From contig NZ_BDBY01000172.1 of assembly GCF_001613225.1 (NCBI RefSeq), positions 1 through 55,325 on the forward strand: a stretch of DNA of 55,325 nt, given 5' to 3'. The position numbers and the translations under genes were made by a program. The notes under the pieces were generated by a model. It ran no database searches. It was not told the origin of the DNA and saw only the letters and a program-made list of their open reading frames with translations. Of this stretch, positions 27,394 through 35,667 are shown one piece after another (within the stretch, counting starts at the first letter, position 1; each line of letters begins with the position of its first letter). The DNA comes from Nocardia pseudovaccinii NBRC 100343. GTDB lineage: Bacteria; Actinomycetota; Actinomycetes; Mycobacteriales; Mycobacteriaceae.

Positions 27394-28302
27394 ATGACGT
27401 TCATTATTCGGCGGTCCGCCGTCAGCGCCGACCCCACCCTGGGTTCCATAGACCACGCCGTGCGGGCGGGCGGGGAGTGCCTCGCGGGCGGGGGCGTCGA
27501 CCCGAACGATATCGACGTGCTTATCAATGTCGGCGTCTACCGCGACAGCAATATCGTCGAACCGTCCAATGCGGCGCTGATCCAGAAGGAATTGGGGATG
27601 CACCTGGACTACCAGGTCGGCTCCTCGCGGGCGGGATTCTCGCTCGATCTGCGTAACGGGGCCTGCGGCGTGCTCAACGCATTGCAGGCCGCGGGTGCGC
27701 TGCTGGAGAACGGCACGGTCGAGCGGGTGCTGATCGTCGGCAGCGACGCCCACCCCGGCGGCGTCGGACACGCACCCGCCGACTTCCGCTATGCCGCGGT
27801 CGGTGCCGCGTTGCTGGTGACCAAGGGGATCGATGAGGGCACCGGCTTCGACCGCGTGCATATCCCGGCGCCGCTGCCGCGCGCGGTCGGCACCCATCCC
27901 GGTATCGCCGGATACCTCGATCTGAAGGCGATGGGTGACGACGGACAGCGCTCGATCACCGTCGATGTCGCCGACGACTACGCGGAATTGGTCAGCGGCG
28001 CAGCGTTTGCCGCGGTCCGCCCGTACCTGGCCGAACGTCCGGAGGGGCAGCGCGTACTGGTCACCAATAACCCGGTGCCCGACTTCGCGACCACTCTGGC
28101 GAGCGAATTCGGTTTCGTCCGAACCCATCAGGCCGCGACCGGCGACCTGGACGCGGGCAGCTCGGGTTTGATCATCGCCTACCACCAGTTGCTCGAGGCC
28201 GGTGAACTGTCGGCCGGTGACGAATTGCTCCTGGTCGCCGCGGGATCCGGTCCGATCGCAGGCTGCGTGAGCTACACCGTTCCCGTCGGCGGTGCGGGGT
28301 GA
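27394..28302 (+). CDS. nltB: OleA/NltB-like second thiolase subunit with incomplete triad
   Basis: A 302-residue thiolase-fold protein, shorter than its neighbour. Cys91 is present in LRNGACGVLNALQ. Where the partner has FHQ, this protein reads TNNPVPDF, and where the partner has YGNTGAS it reads GDLDAGSS, so the catalytic His and Asn are missing. EPSNAALIQKELG at residues 56-68 aligns with the EPSAAQEIARRIG segment of the partner, the region that in OleA provides the trans-acting Glu. It is therefore probably a heterodimer partner that shapes the acyl channel. It starts one base after nltA and overlaps nltC by 4 bp (GTGA). Confidence 0.72.
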   Translation: MTFIIRRSAVSADPTLGSIDHAVRAGGECLAGGGVDPNDIDVLINVGVYRDSNIVEPSNAALIQKELGMHLDYQVGSSRAGFSLDLRNGACGVLNALQAAGALLENGTVERVLIVGSDAHPGGVGHAPADFRYAAVGAALLVTKGIDEGTGFDRVHIPAPLPRAVGTHPGIAGYLDLKAMGDDGQRSITVDVADDYAELVSGAAFAAVRPYLAERPEGQRVLVTNNPVPDFATTLASEFGFVRTHQAATGDLDAGSSGLIIAYHQLLEAGELSAGDELLLVAAGSGPIAGCVSYTVPVGGAG

Positions 28303-30005
28303 GCCAGCAGCCCGCGGATCTGAGCGCGCTGCTCGAGCATCAGATCCGGCAGCGCGCCGACCTGCCCGCCATCAGCTATCCGACCGTCGCTCATCCCGAA
28401 CGTGCCAGGCGTGCAACGGATCTCGGATTCGCGACGCTGACCTTCGCCGAACTCGGCGCTCGGGTCGAGGCCTATGCCGCGGCCTTCGAACGGATCGGAA
28501 TCAGCAAGGGCGTCAAGACCATCGTCATGGTCGAGCCCGATCCCGATCTGTTCGCGGTGATCTTCGCGCTGTTCCGGGTCGGGGCGGTGCCGGTGGTGGT
28601 GGATCCGGGTATGGGCGTGCGTCGCATGCTGCATTGCTTCCGCAGTGTCGGTGCGGAGGCGTTCATCGGTATACCGCTGGCGCATCTGGTGCGGCTGGCG
28701 GCGCGGCGCACCTTCGGTTCGGTGCGGGTGCATGTGACGGCCGGACGCTCGTTCTGGGGTGGGCACACCTTGCTCGCCATGCGGCAGACGCCCGGTGCGG
28801 CCGCACCCGAAATCGCCCATGGGCCAGACGATCTGTTGATGATCGCATTCACCACCGGCAGTACCGGACCGGCCAAGGGGGTGGAGTTCACCAGGGCCGG
28901 ATTCGCCGCCTCGCTGCGGGTGATCGAGCAGTTGCACGGCCGCCCAACGGGTTTCGTCTCGCTGACCTCGGTACCGCTGTTCGGCATCTTCGATCTGCTG
29001 CAGGGGGCGCATGTGGTGCTCGGGCCGGTCGATCCGGTGCGGGTGTCCAGGGCCGATCCGGCACTGGTCACCGATGTGGTCCAGAGTTTCCAGGCCACCG
29101 ATGTCACCGCATCGCCCGCCCTGCTCGGTCCGCTCGGCGAATATCTGACAAGAACCGGGATCACGCTGCCGAGTCTGGTTCGGGTCATCTCGATGGGCGC
29201 GCCCGCGAACCTCGATGCGCTGGTGGGGGTTAGGACCGCTCTCGGTGAGTCCGCGCGCGTCTTCACCACCTACGGTGCGACCGAGGCACTGCCGCTGACC
29301 ACCCTCGAATGGTCCGAACTCGACGAAACCCGCAAGCAGACCGCCGAGGGCGCGGGCACCTGCGTCGGCCGCCCGATCGCGGAATCCGACAGCGCTGGGT
29401 CCGAGAACGAGGCAAGAGTGCGGATCATCGCCGTCTCCGATGACGAAATCCCCACCTGGCGCGAGGACCTCGTGCTGCCGCAGGGGCAGATCGGCGAAAT
29501 CGTCGCCACCGGTGCGCAAGTCAGCACCGCCTATCACCGCAACCGGGCCGCCGATGCCCGCAACAAGATCGACGAAACCCGCCCGGACGGCACTGTGCGC
29601 CGCTGGCATCGCGTCGGCGATCTGGCCTGGCAGGACGAGTCCGGTCGGCTGTGGTTCTGCGGCCGCTCGGCGCAGCGGGTCCGCACCGCGGCCGGTGACC
29701 TGTTCACCGTGCAGTGCGAGCAGATCTTCAATACCCACCCGGATGTGCACCGCACGGCGCTCGTCGGTGTCGGCGAGCCGGGTGCGCAGATCCCGGTGCT
29801 GTGCTTCGAATTGCGGTCCGGGGTGGCGGAATCCGAGATCCCACGGGTCCAGCGGGAGCTGTGGTCCGTCGCGCGCGAGCGCGAACTCACCAAGTCCATC
29901 AAGGTATTCCGCGCCCATCCTGGGTTCCCGGTCGACATCAGGCACAACGCCAAGATCGGGCGCGAGGAGTTAGCCGTATGGGCCGGAAAGGGTATGAGGC
30001 CATGA
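28299..30005 (+). CDS. nltC: OleC/NltC-like beta-lactone synthetase
   Basis: A 568-residue member of the ANL (AMP-ligase) superfamily with OleC features. The family block GAVPVVVDPGMGVRRML is followed by AEAFIGIPLAHLVRL. The ATP loop is AFTTGSTGPAKGVEFTRAGF, the hinge motif is HRVGDLAWQDESGRLWF, and the C-terminal catalytic Lys is in VDIRHNAKIGREELAVWAGK, a near-signature of OleC. Such enzymes use ATP to cyclise a 2-alkyl-3-hydroxyacid into a beta-lactone. The GTG start overlaps the preceding stop by 4 bp, and the 3' end overlaps nltD by 4 bp, so stoichiometric coupled translation is likely. Confidence 0.82.
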   Translation: MSQQPADLSALLEHQIRQRADLPAISYPTVAHPERARRATDLGFATLTFAELGARVEAYAAAFERIGISKGVKTIVMVEPDPDLFAVIFALFRVGAVPVVVDPGMGVRRMLHCFRSVGAEAFIGIPLAHLVRLAARRTFGSVRVHVTAGRSFWGGHTLLAMRQTPGAAAPEIAHGPDDLLMIAFTTGSTGPAKGVEFTRAGFAASLRVIEQLHGRPTGFVSLTSVPLFGIFDLLQGAHVVLGPVDPVRVSRADPALVTDVVQSFQATDVTASPALLGPLGEYLTRTGITLPSLVRVISMGAPANLDALVGVRTALGESARVFTTYGATEALPLTTLEWSELDETRKQTAEGAGTCVGRPIAESDSAGSENEARVRIIAVSDDEIPTWREDLVLPQGQIGEIVATGAQVSTAYHRNRAADARNKIDETRPDGTVRRWHRVGDLAWQDESGRLWFCGRSAQRVRTAAGDLFTVQCEQIFNTHPDVHRTALVGVGEPGAQIPVLCFELRSGVAESEIPRVQRELWSVARERELTKSIKVFRAHPGFPVDIRHNAKIGREELAVWAGKGMRP

Positions 30006-31030
30006 AGGCATTGGTCACCGGGGCAACCGGATTCCTCGGCAGCCATCTCGTCGACGCCGCGGTGGCGGCCGGTGATGAGGTGCGTGCCGTCGTCCGGCCG
30101 TCGAGCGATCTCGGCTACCTGTCGACGGTCCCCGAACTCGAAGCGGTGGCAGGCGATCTCGGCGACTACGAATCGCTGGTCACCGCGTGTAAGGGCGTCG
30201 ATGTGGTGTATCACAGCGCCGGGCTGGTCGCCGAGGTCGGTAGCCGGGCGCAGTTCTGGGAGGCCAATGTCGAGGGCACCCGGCGGCTGATGAAGGCCGC
30301 GCAGGAGGCCGGTGTCGGCCGGTTCGTCTTCGTCAGCAGCCCCTCGGTGGCGACCTCCTATGACACCGACCGCTTCGGCATCGACGAGTCCGAGCCGTAC
30401 GTGACCGCCCCGAAGAGTCTGTACGTGGAGACCAAGGCCGCCGCCGAACAACTCGTCCTGGCCACCAACACCCCGGATTTCGTGACCTGCGCGCTGCGAC
30501 CGCGGATGATCTGGGGACCGCGTTCCTCGGGTTGGATGACGCTGCTGTTGCGAAAGTTGAAGTTCGGCAAGCTGCCCGATCTCTCCGGCGGCAAGAACAT
30601 CATGGTGTCGATCACCTACTGCGAGCACGCCGCGCAGGCCTGCCTACAGGCGGCGCGCTCGGATCAGGTCGCGGGCAATGCCTACTTCCTCGCCGATCCC
30701 GAGGATGTCGATCTGTGGAAGTTCGTCAAGGATCTCGCCGTCGCCTTGGACCTGACGCCGCCCACCCGGACCATCCCCAAACCGGTATTCGACGCCGCCA
30801 TCGCGGTTTTCGACACCATATGGCGGGTACCGGCGATCAAGGAGCGCTACGCGCCGCCACTGTCCAGCTGGACCACTGCGGCACTGACCGTCTCCAGTAC
30901 CTATGACACCAGCGCGGCCACCCGGGATTTCGGCTACGCGCCGACTGTCTCGCTGGCCGACGGACTGGCGGCCTACGTCGACTGGGTCGGCCAGACCGGC
31001 GGCGTCGACGCCGTCATCGCTCGCGGATGA
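30002..31030 (+). CDS. nltD: OleD/NltD-like 2-alkyl-3-ketoacid reductase
   Basis: A 342-residue extended SDR related to 3-beta-hydroxysteroid dehydrogenases. It starts MKALVTGATGFLGSHLVDAA, with the TGxxGxxG cofactor motif, and has the catalytic region VFVSSPSVATSYDTD with the YVETKAAAEQLVL active site (YxxxK). The C-terminal half includes CALRPRMIWGPRSSGWMTLL and AGNAYFLADPEDVDLWKFV. OleD reduces the 2-alkyl-3-ketoacid made by OleA to the hydroxyacid used by OleC. The ATG overlaps the nltC stop (ATGA), and the P450 gene follows after 13 bp. Confidence 0.8.
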   Translation: MKALVTGATGFLGSHLVDAAVAAGDEVRAVVRPSSDLGYLSTVPELEAVAGDLGDYESLVTACKGVDVVYHSAGLVAEVGSRAQFWEANVEGTRRLMKAAQEAGVGRFVFVSSPSVATSYDTDRFGIDESEPYVTAPKSLYVETKAAAEQLVLATNTPDFVTCALRPRMIWGPRSSGWMTLLLRKLKFGKLPDLSGGKNIMVSITYCEHAAQACLQAARSDQVAGNAYFLADPEDVDLWKFVKDLAVALDLTPPTRTIPKPVFDAAIAVFDTIWRVPAIKERYAPPLSSWTTAALTVSSTYDTSAATRDFGYAPTVSLADGLAAYVDWVGQTGGVDAVIARG

Positions 31031-31043
31031 CCAGGAGACTCGC

Positions 31044-32462
31044 ATGATGACCACCCGGCTCGCCAGCCGCCCGACCGGCACGAATGCGGTGCCGACCGCA
31101 CCGGGGGCATTACCCCTCATCGGCCATTCGCACCGTCTCGCGCGCAGGCCGTACCGCTTCCTGCAGACGTTGTCGGACCTCGGGCCCGTGGTGCGAGTGA
31201 AGATTCCGGGTTACGACACCTACGTCGTCACCGAACCGGACCTGATCCGCGAGGCATTCGTCGGCCTGTCCGATCAGGGTGCGATGATCGATCGCGCGGA
31301 GGCGCTGCTCGGCGCGGGCGTGACCGTGCTGTCGGGCCCGCAGCACAAGCGGGAGCGCCGGATGATCGCCCCGGCCTTCGCTCGCGGCCGCATCGCGCAG
31401 TACGCCACCGTGATGACGCGTCTGGGCGCGGAACAGGCCGATGCCTGGCGTGACGGTCAAATGGTGGTCGTCAATGCCGAGATGCACGATCTGGCGCTGC
31501 GCACCGTCGCGGGGGCGCTGTTCAGCGGCGACCTCGGCGCGGAGACCGGCGCGGAAATCCACGAGATGCTCACACCGGTCATGACGCTGCTCGCCCGCCG
31601 CGTCACCCGCCCGGCCTGGATCGACAGGCTGCCACTGCCCGGCAACCGGCGCTTCGAAGGCCTTGTCGCCGGGATGAAGTCGGCGACCAGCAAGATCATC
31701 GCCGCCTACCGTGCGGACCTGGCCGCGGATCCGAACCTGGATCACGGCGACTTGCTGGACACTCTGATCAAGGCCCGCGACGAGGACGGTGTCGCGCTCA
31801 CCGATGCCCAGGTGCACGACGAGCTGATCAACTTCCTGGTCGGTGGTACCGAGGCCACCGGCATGACGCTGTCCTGGGTCTTCCACGAGCTGGGCCGAAA
31901 TCCCGAGTTGGAGGCCGCTTTCCACGCGGAGATCGACGGGGTGCTCGGCGGCCGTCCGGCCGAATTCGCCGATCTCGGCCGACTCGATCTGACCAAGCGG
32001 ATCGTCACCGAAACCCTGCGCATGTACTCGCCGTGGCTGACCGTCCGCGATGTGCCCGCGAACTATGAACTCGGCGGCACCGCGTTGCCGCAGGGCGCGA
32101 TGTTGCTGGTGTGTCCCGTTGCGGTACACCGGGATCCGGCGATCTTCCCGAATCCCGGCAAATTCGACCCGGACCGCTGGCTGCCTGCGGCAATGGAGTC
32201 CCGGCCCAAAGGCGCGTACCTGCCGTTCGGTATGGGCACGAGGCAGTGTCCGGGAAACGTGTTCTCGCTCACCGAGGTTGCCCTCCAGGTTGCTACGATC
32301 GGCGGGCGCTGGCGCCTGCGCCCGATGCCCGGTATCGCGGTGCAAGAGACGGTGATCGGCGCCTTGGTGCACCCGAAGTATCTGCCGATGCGGGTGGTGG
32401 CCAGGCAGGTGCAAACCGGGCACGTCGCGGATTCGTCAGGGAGCGAGCGCGGCGCGGCTTAA
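31044..32462 (+). CDS. Cytochrome P450 of the beta-lactone operon
   Basis: A 472-residue P450 with CAGGAG 6-7 bp before the ATG at 31044 (a second ATG follows immediately). The heme loop is YLPFGMGTRQCPGNVFSL, the K-helix motif is TETLRMYS, and the meander region is FDPDRWLP. The I-helix reads FLVGGTEATGMTL: the acidic residue is kept as Glu, but the usual oxygen-activating Thr position is Ala. Redox partners are not encoded nearby. Position inside the operon (13 bp after nltD, 20 bp before the exporter) suggests it hydroxylates or desaturates the alkyl chains of the lactone. Its N-terminal third resembles the P450 half of the fusion at 44102. Confidence 0.9.
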   Translation: MMTTRLASRPTGTNAVPTAPGALPLIGHSHRLARRPYRFLQTLSDLGPVVRVKIPGYDTYVVTEPDLIREAFVGLSDQGAMIDRAEALLGAGVTVLSGPQHKRERRMIAPAFARGRIAQYATVMTRLGAEQADAWRDGQMVVVNAEMHDLALRTVAGALFSGDLGAETGAEIHEMLTPVMTLLARRVTRPAWIDRLPLPGNRRFEGLVAGMKSATSKIIAAYRADLAADPNLDHGDLLDTLIKARDEDGVALTDAQVHDELINFLVGGTEATGMTLSWVFHELGRNPELEAAFHAEIDGVLGGRPAEFADLGRLDLTKRIVTETLRMYSPWLTVRDVPANYELGGTALPQGAMLLVCPVAVHRDPAIFPNPGKFDPDRWLPAAMESRPKGAYLPFGMGTRQCPGNVFSLTEVALQVATIGGRWRLRPMPGIAVQETVIGALVHPKYLPMRVVARQVQTGHVADSSGSERGAA

Positions 32463-32482
32463 CGAGTGATGAGGGTGTGGCG

Positions 32483-34684
32483 GTGTTCGAACTGACCAAG
32501 CAGCGCAGCAAATGGATTCTCGGCGTATTCGCCGGTCTCGCGCTGGTAATGGGGATGCTCAGCTCGACGTTGTTCGACAAAGTGCAGGGCGGTGGCTACA
32601 GCGATCCTGGCGGCGAATCCAGTCGGGCCACCGAGATTCTGCGCGATACCTTCGGTCAGGCGCCGCCGAACTTCGTGCTGCTGGTGCACAGCGACACCTC
32701 GGTCGACGACCCCGAATCGGCAACGGCCGCAGTGAAATTGGCGCTGAAGCTGAAGGATGAGCCGGGCGTCGCGGGTGTCATGTCGTACTGGATGGACAAG
32801 TCGCCCGCATTGCGCAGCGCCGACGGCAAATCAGGGCTGATCGTCGCGAGCATTCTCGGTGAGGAGGGTGCGGTCGATCAGAAGGTCGGCGGTCTGGCGG
32901 ATCGCTACGGTGGCACGCACGGGCCGGTGCAGGTGCGCGTCGGCGGTTACGCGATGTTGTTGCACGAGACGGTGCAGCAGAGCGAAAAGGACGCCGTCCT
33001 CGGCGAATCCATCGCCTTCCCGATCACACTGATCGCCCTGCTGTTCGTATTCGGCGGGTTGGTGGCGGCCAGCCTGCCGCTGGTCGTCGCGGCGGTGACC
33101 GTGATGATCACCATGGGCGCGCTGTGGATGATCACCCTGGTCACCGATCTCGCCGCGACCGCGACCAATGTCGCCACTCTGCTCGGTCTCGGTCTCGCGA
33201 TCGACTACAGCCTGTTGATCATCAGCCGCTACCGCGACGAATTGGCCGCTGGCGCCGCAACCGGTCCCGCCGTCGCCGCGACCATGCGTTCGGCCGGACG
33301 TACCGTGGCCTTCTCGGCGGTCACCGTCGCGGTCGCGCTGTCAGGACTGCTGTTCTTTCCGCTGCTCGCGGTGCGTTCCATGGGTTATGCGGGTCTGGCG
33401 GTCGCGGCGATCGCCGCGACGGTGTCGCTGACGGTGCTGCCCGCGATTCTGCTGCTGCTCGGCAGCCGCATTGATCGCGGCCAACTCGGTTGGTTCTTTC
33501 GACCACAACGCCCCGCGCCCGGTGAGGGCTTCTGGCATCGGCTCGCGGTATTCGTGATGCGCAAGCCGATGCCCATCGGCTTGGCGGTCGCGGCCTTCCT
33601 GCTGCTGCTCGGGACCCCCTTCCTCGGTGTGAAACTCGGTTTCCCGGACGAGCGGGCATTGCCGGAGTCGATGAACAACCGGCAGATCACCGAGACCATC
33701 CAGCGCGAATTCGCCGCCACCGACACCAATGGACTTTTCGTCGTACTGCCCGAGGGCAAATCCGGGCTGGACGCCTACGCCAGGAAACTATCCGAAATCG
33801 ACAATGTCCGTCGCGTCGACACCGCCACCGGCAGCTACGCCCACGGCGGGCAACTCGCCCCGGCTATGGCGCAGCACGCGCGCTTCGAAACCAAGGACGC
33901 CGCATACCTTTCGGTGACTCCGGACACCAGCGATCCGGCGCTACTGGATCGGGTGGCCGAGGAGTTGCGCGCCGTGCCCGCGCCCGCACAGCGGTTGGTC
34001 GGCGGTATCGCGGCCGCGAGCGCCGATTCTCTCGATGCGGTGACCTCGGCGCTGCCCGTGGCACTGGCCTACGTCGTGATCATCATGCTGGTCGTGCTGT
34101 TCCTGCTGACCGGCAGCGTGGTGCTGCCGCTGGTCGCGATCGTGCTCAGCGCACTCAGTCTGACCGCCACCTTCGGTGCGCTGGTCTGGATCTTCCAGGA
34201 CGGGCACCTGTCCGGCCTGCTCGATTTCACCGTGACGGGGGATCTGCCGCCGACCGTGCCGGTCATGCTCTTCGGTGTCGCCTTCGGTCTGGCAATGGAC
34301 TATCAGGTATTCCTGCTGTCACGGATCCTCGAAGAATACGAACGCACCGGCAAGAACGAATCCGCGGTTGCCCACGGGCTCGAGAAGATCGGTCGCATCG
34401 TCACCGCCGCCGCAGTCCTGATCTCCCTGGTGTTCCTGGGATTCCTGGCCTCGGACATCACCTTCATGAAGTCCTTCGGCATCGGGCTGCCGCTCGCGGT
34501 GCTGGTCGATGCGACCCTGGTCCGCGGCTTCCTGCTGCCCACGGTGATGAAACTGCTCGGCGACTGGAACTGGTGGGCGCCCGGCCCGCTCGAAAAGCTG
34601 CACGAGCGTTTCGGATTCGACGAAGGACCTTCCGCGCCGTCGCTGCCCGATCCGGACGACCTGCGCCAGCCAGCCCGAGTATAG
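32483..34684 (+). CDS. MMPL/RND-family lipid or drug exporter
   Basis: About 733 residues from the GTG at 32483, preceded by GAGGG with good spacing; a GTG 6 bp earlier is an alternative. It has the RND layout of two membrane halves, each with a large extracytoplasmic domain after the first helix. The first half contains ATNVATLLGLGLAIDYSLLI and the second LFGVAFGLAMDYQVFLLSRI, both with the proton-relay Asp-Tyr pair. MMPL proteins export lipids in mycolata. It ends the beta-lactone operon (gap to the P450 of 20 bp) and is a good candidate to export the product or confer self-protection. Confidence 0.9.
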   Translation: MFELTKQRSKWILGVFAGLALVMGMLSSTLFDKVQGGGYSDPGGESSRATEILRDTFGQAPPNFVLLVHSDTSVDDPESATAAVKLALKLKDEPGVAGVMSYWMDKSPALRSADGKSGLIVASILGEEGAVDQKVGGLADRYGGTHGPVQVRVGGYAMLLHETVQQSEKDAVLGESIAFPITLIALLFVFGGLVAASLPLVVAAVTVMITMGALWMITLVTDLAATATNVATLLGLGLAIDYSLLIISRYRDELAAGAATGPAVAATMRSAGRTVAFSAVTVAVALSGLLFFPLLAVRSMGYAGLAVAAIAATVSLTVLPAILLLLGSRIDRGQLGWFFRPQRPAPGEGFWHRLAVFVMRKPMPIGLAVAAFLLLLGTPFLGVKLGFPDERALPESMNNRQITETIQREFAATDTNGLFVVLPEGKSGLDAYARKLSEIDNVRRVDTATGSYAHGGQLAPAMAQHARFETKDAAYLSVTPDTSDPALLDRVAEELRAVPAPAQRLVGGIAAASADSLDAVTSALPVALAYVVIIMLVVLFLLTGSVVLPLVAIVLSALSLTATFGALVWIFQDGHLSGLLDFTVTGDLPPTVPVMLFGVAFGLAMDYQVFLLSRILEEYERTGKNESAVAHGLEKIGRIVTAAAVLISLVFLGFLASDITFMKSFGIGLPLAVLVDATLVRGFLLPTVMKLLGDWNWWAPGPLEKLHERFGFDEGPSAPSLPDPDDLRQPARV

Positions 34685-34691
34685 AAACGCC

Positions 34692-34723
34692 GATGGCCGT
34701 GCGGAATTCGCCGCACGGCCATC
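34692..34723. terminator. Bidirectional terminator after the beta-lactone operon
   Basis: GATGGCCGTGCGG (34692-34704) pairs perfectly with CCGCACGGCCATC (34711-34723) over a 6-nt loop. It lies between the converging exporter and SDR genes, 7 bp after the exporter stop. Confidence 0.8.
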
Positions 34724-34740
34724 AGTTCTGCTGGGACGGT

Positions 34741-35505
34741 TCAGATTCCGCCGGTCGACAACAATCCGCCGTCGACGCGGATCGTCTCACCGGTGATCCA
34801 TTTGGCTTCGTCCGAGACCAGGAATCCGATCAGCTGCGCCACATCCTCCGGCGCACCGAGCCGCTTCATCGGGTACACGCTCGCGGCCCGCTCCTCATCC
34901 GCCGAGTACAGCGCATCGGCGAACTTGGTCTTGATCACGCCCGGCGCGACCGCGTTCACCCGGATATTCGGGCCCAGCTGCCAGGCCAGTTCATCGGTGA
35001 GCCGGATGAGCGCGGCCTTGGACGCGCCGTACGCCGCGATCACGCCGGTCGAACGCAGACCCGCGACACTGGCCACATTCACCACCGCACCGCCGTGATC
35101 GCGCATCCAAGCCTTGTAGGCCTCCTGCACGTACCCGAGTGCGGCGACGACATTGACGTCGAAGATCTTGCGCACCGCCTCCAGATCCGCATCCATGAGC
35201 GAGCCGTAGACGGGGTTGATACCGGTGTTGTTGATCAGGATGTCGAGCGAGCCGAATTCCGAGACCACGCGACTCACCGCGGTGGCACGGCTGTCCGGAT
35301 CACCCGAATTGCCCGCCAGCGCGCTGACCTCGCCCCGATGGCCGAGCGCCCGCAGCTCGGCGGCCGCCTCCTCGAGCGGTTCCGGCTTGCGGGCGGTGAT
35401 CAGCACATTTGCGCCGCGGCGCAGCAGCTCCGCCGCGACGGCCTTGCCGATGCCCCGGCTGGCTCCGGAAACGAGTGCGCTCTTGCCCAACAGATCGGTC
35501 GTCAT
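34741..35505 (-). CDS. Short-chain dehydrogenase/reductase (FabG-like)
   Basis: A 254-residue classical SDR starting MTTDLLGKSALVSGASRGIG at 35505. The cofactor loop is SGASRGIG, the NNAG-like motif is ILINNTGINPVYG, and the catalytic residues are in VVNVASVAGL and AAYGASKAALIRL (YxxxK). The C-terminal LVSDEAKWITGETIRVDGG is typical of FabG-like reductases. The frame stays open far upstream, but that sequence is antisense to the next gene. It converges on the beta-lactone operon, so a role there is possible but not shown. Confidence 0.93.
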   Translation of the reverse strand: MTTDLLGKSALVSGASRGIGKAVAAELLRRGANVLITARKPEPLEEAAAELRALGHRGEVSALAGNSGDPDSRATAVSRVVSEFGSLDILINNTGINPVYGSLMDADLEAVRKIFDVNVVAALGYVQEAYKAWMRDHGGAVVNVASVAGLRSTGVIAAYGASKAALIRLTDELAWQLGPNIRVNAVAPGVIKTKFADALYSADEERAASVYPMKRLGAPEDVAQLIGFLVSDEAKWITGETIRVDGGLLSTGGI

Positions 35506-35667
35506 GTGATGGCACGCTACCTCTGTTTGAATACGCCGAGTGGACCCGGTCGGGTTTGTGCGATTTCGATCCGGAGCGACTGTTCCCACCGACGGGGACC
35601 TAATGGTCGATGTGTGGCGCCTAGCTGCGATTAAGCTGCCGGAGAGGTCTCGACGGGAAGGTGACAT

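Noticed and set aside
24792..34684. Carotenoid pathway linked to the beta-lactone operon
   Set aside because: Only the cyclase-like gene is present, on the opposite strand, coupled to ku and separated by a 447-bp regulatory region.
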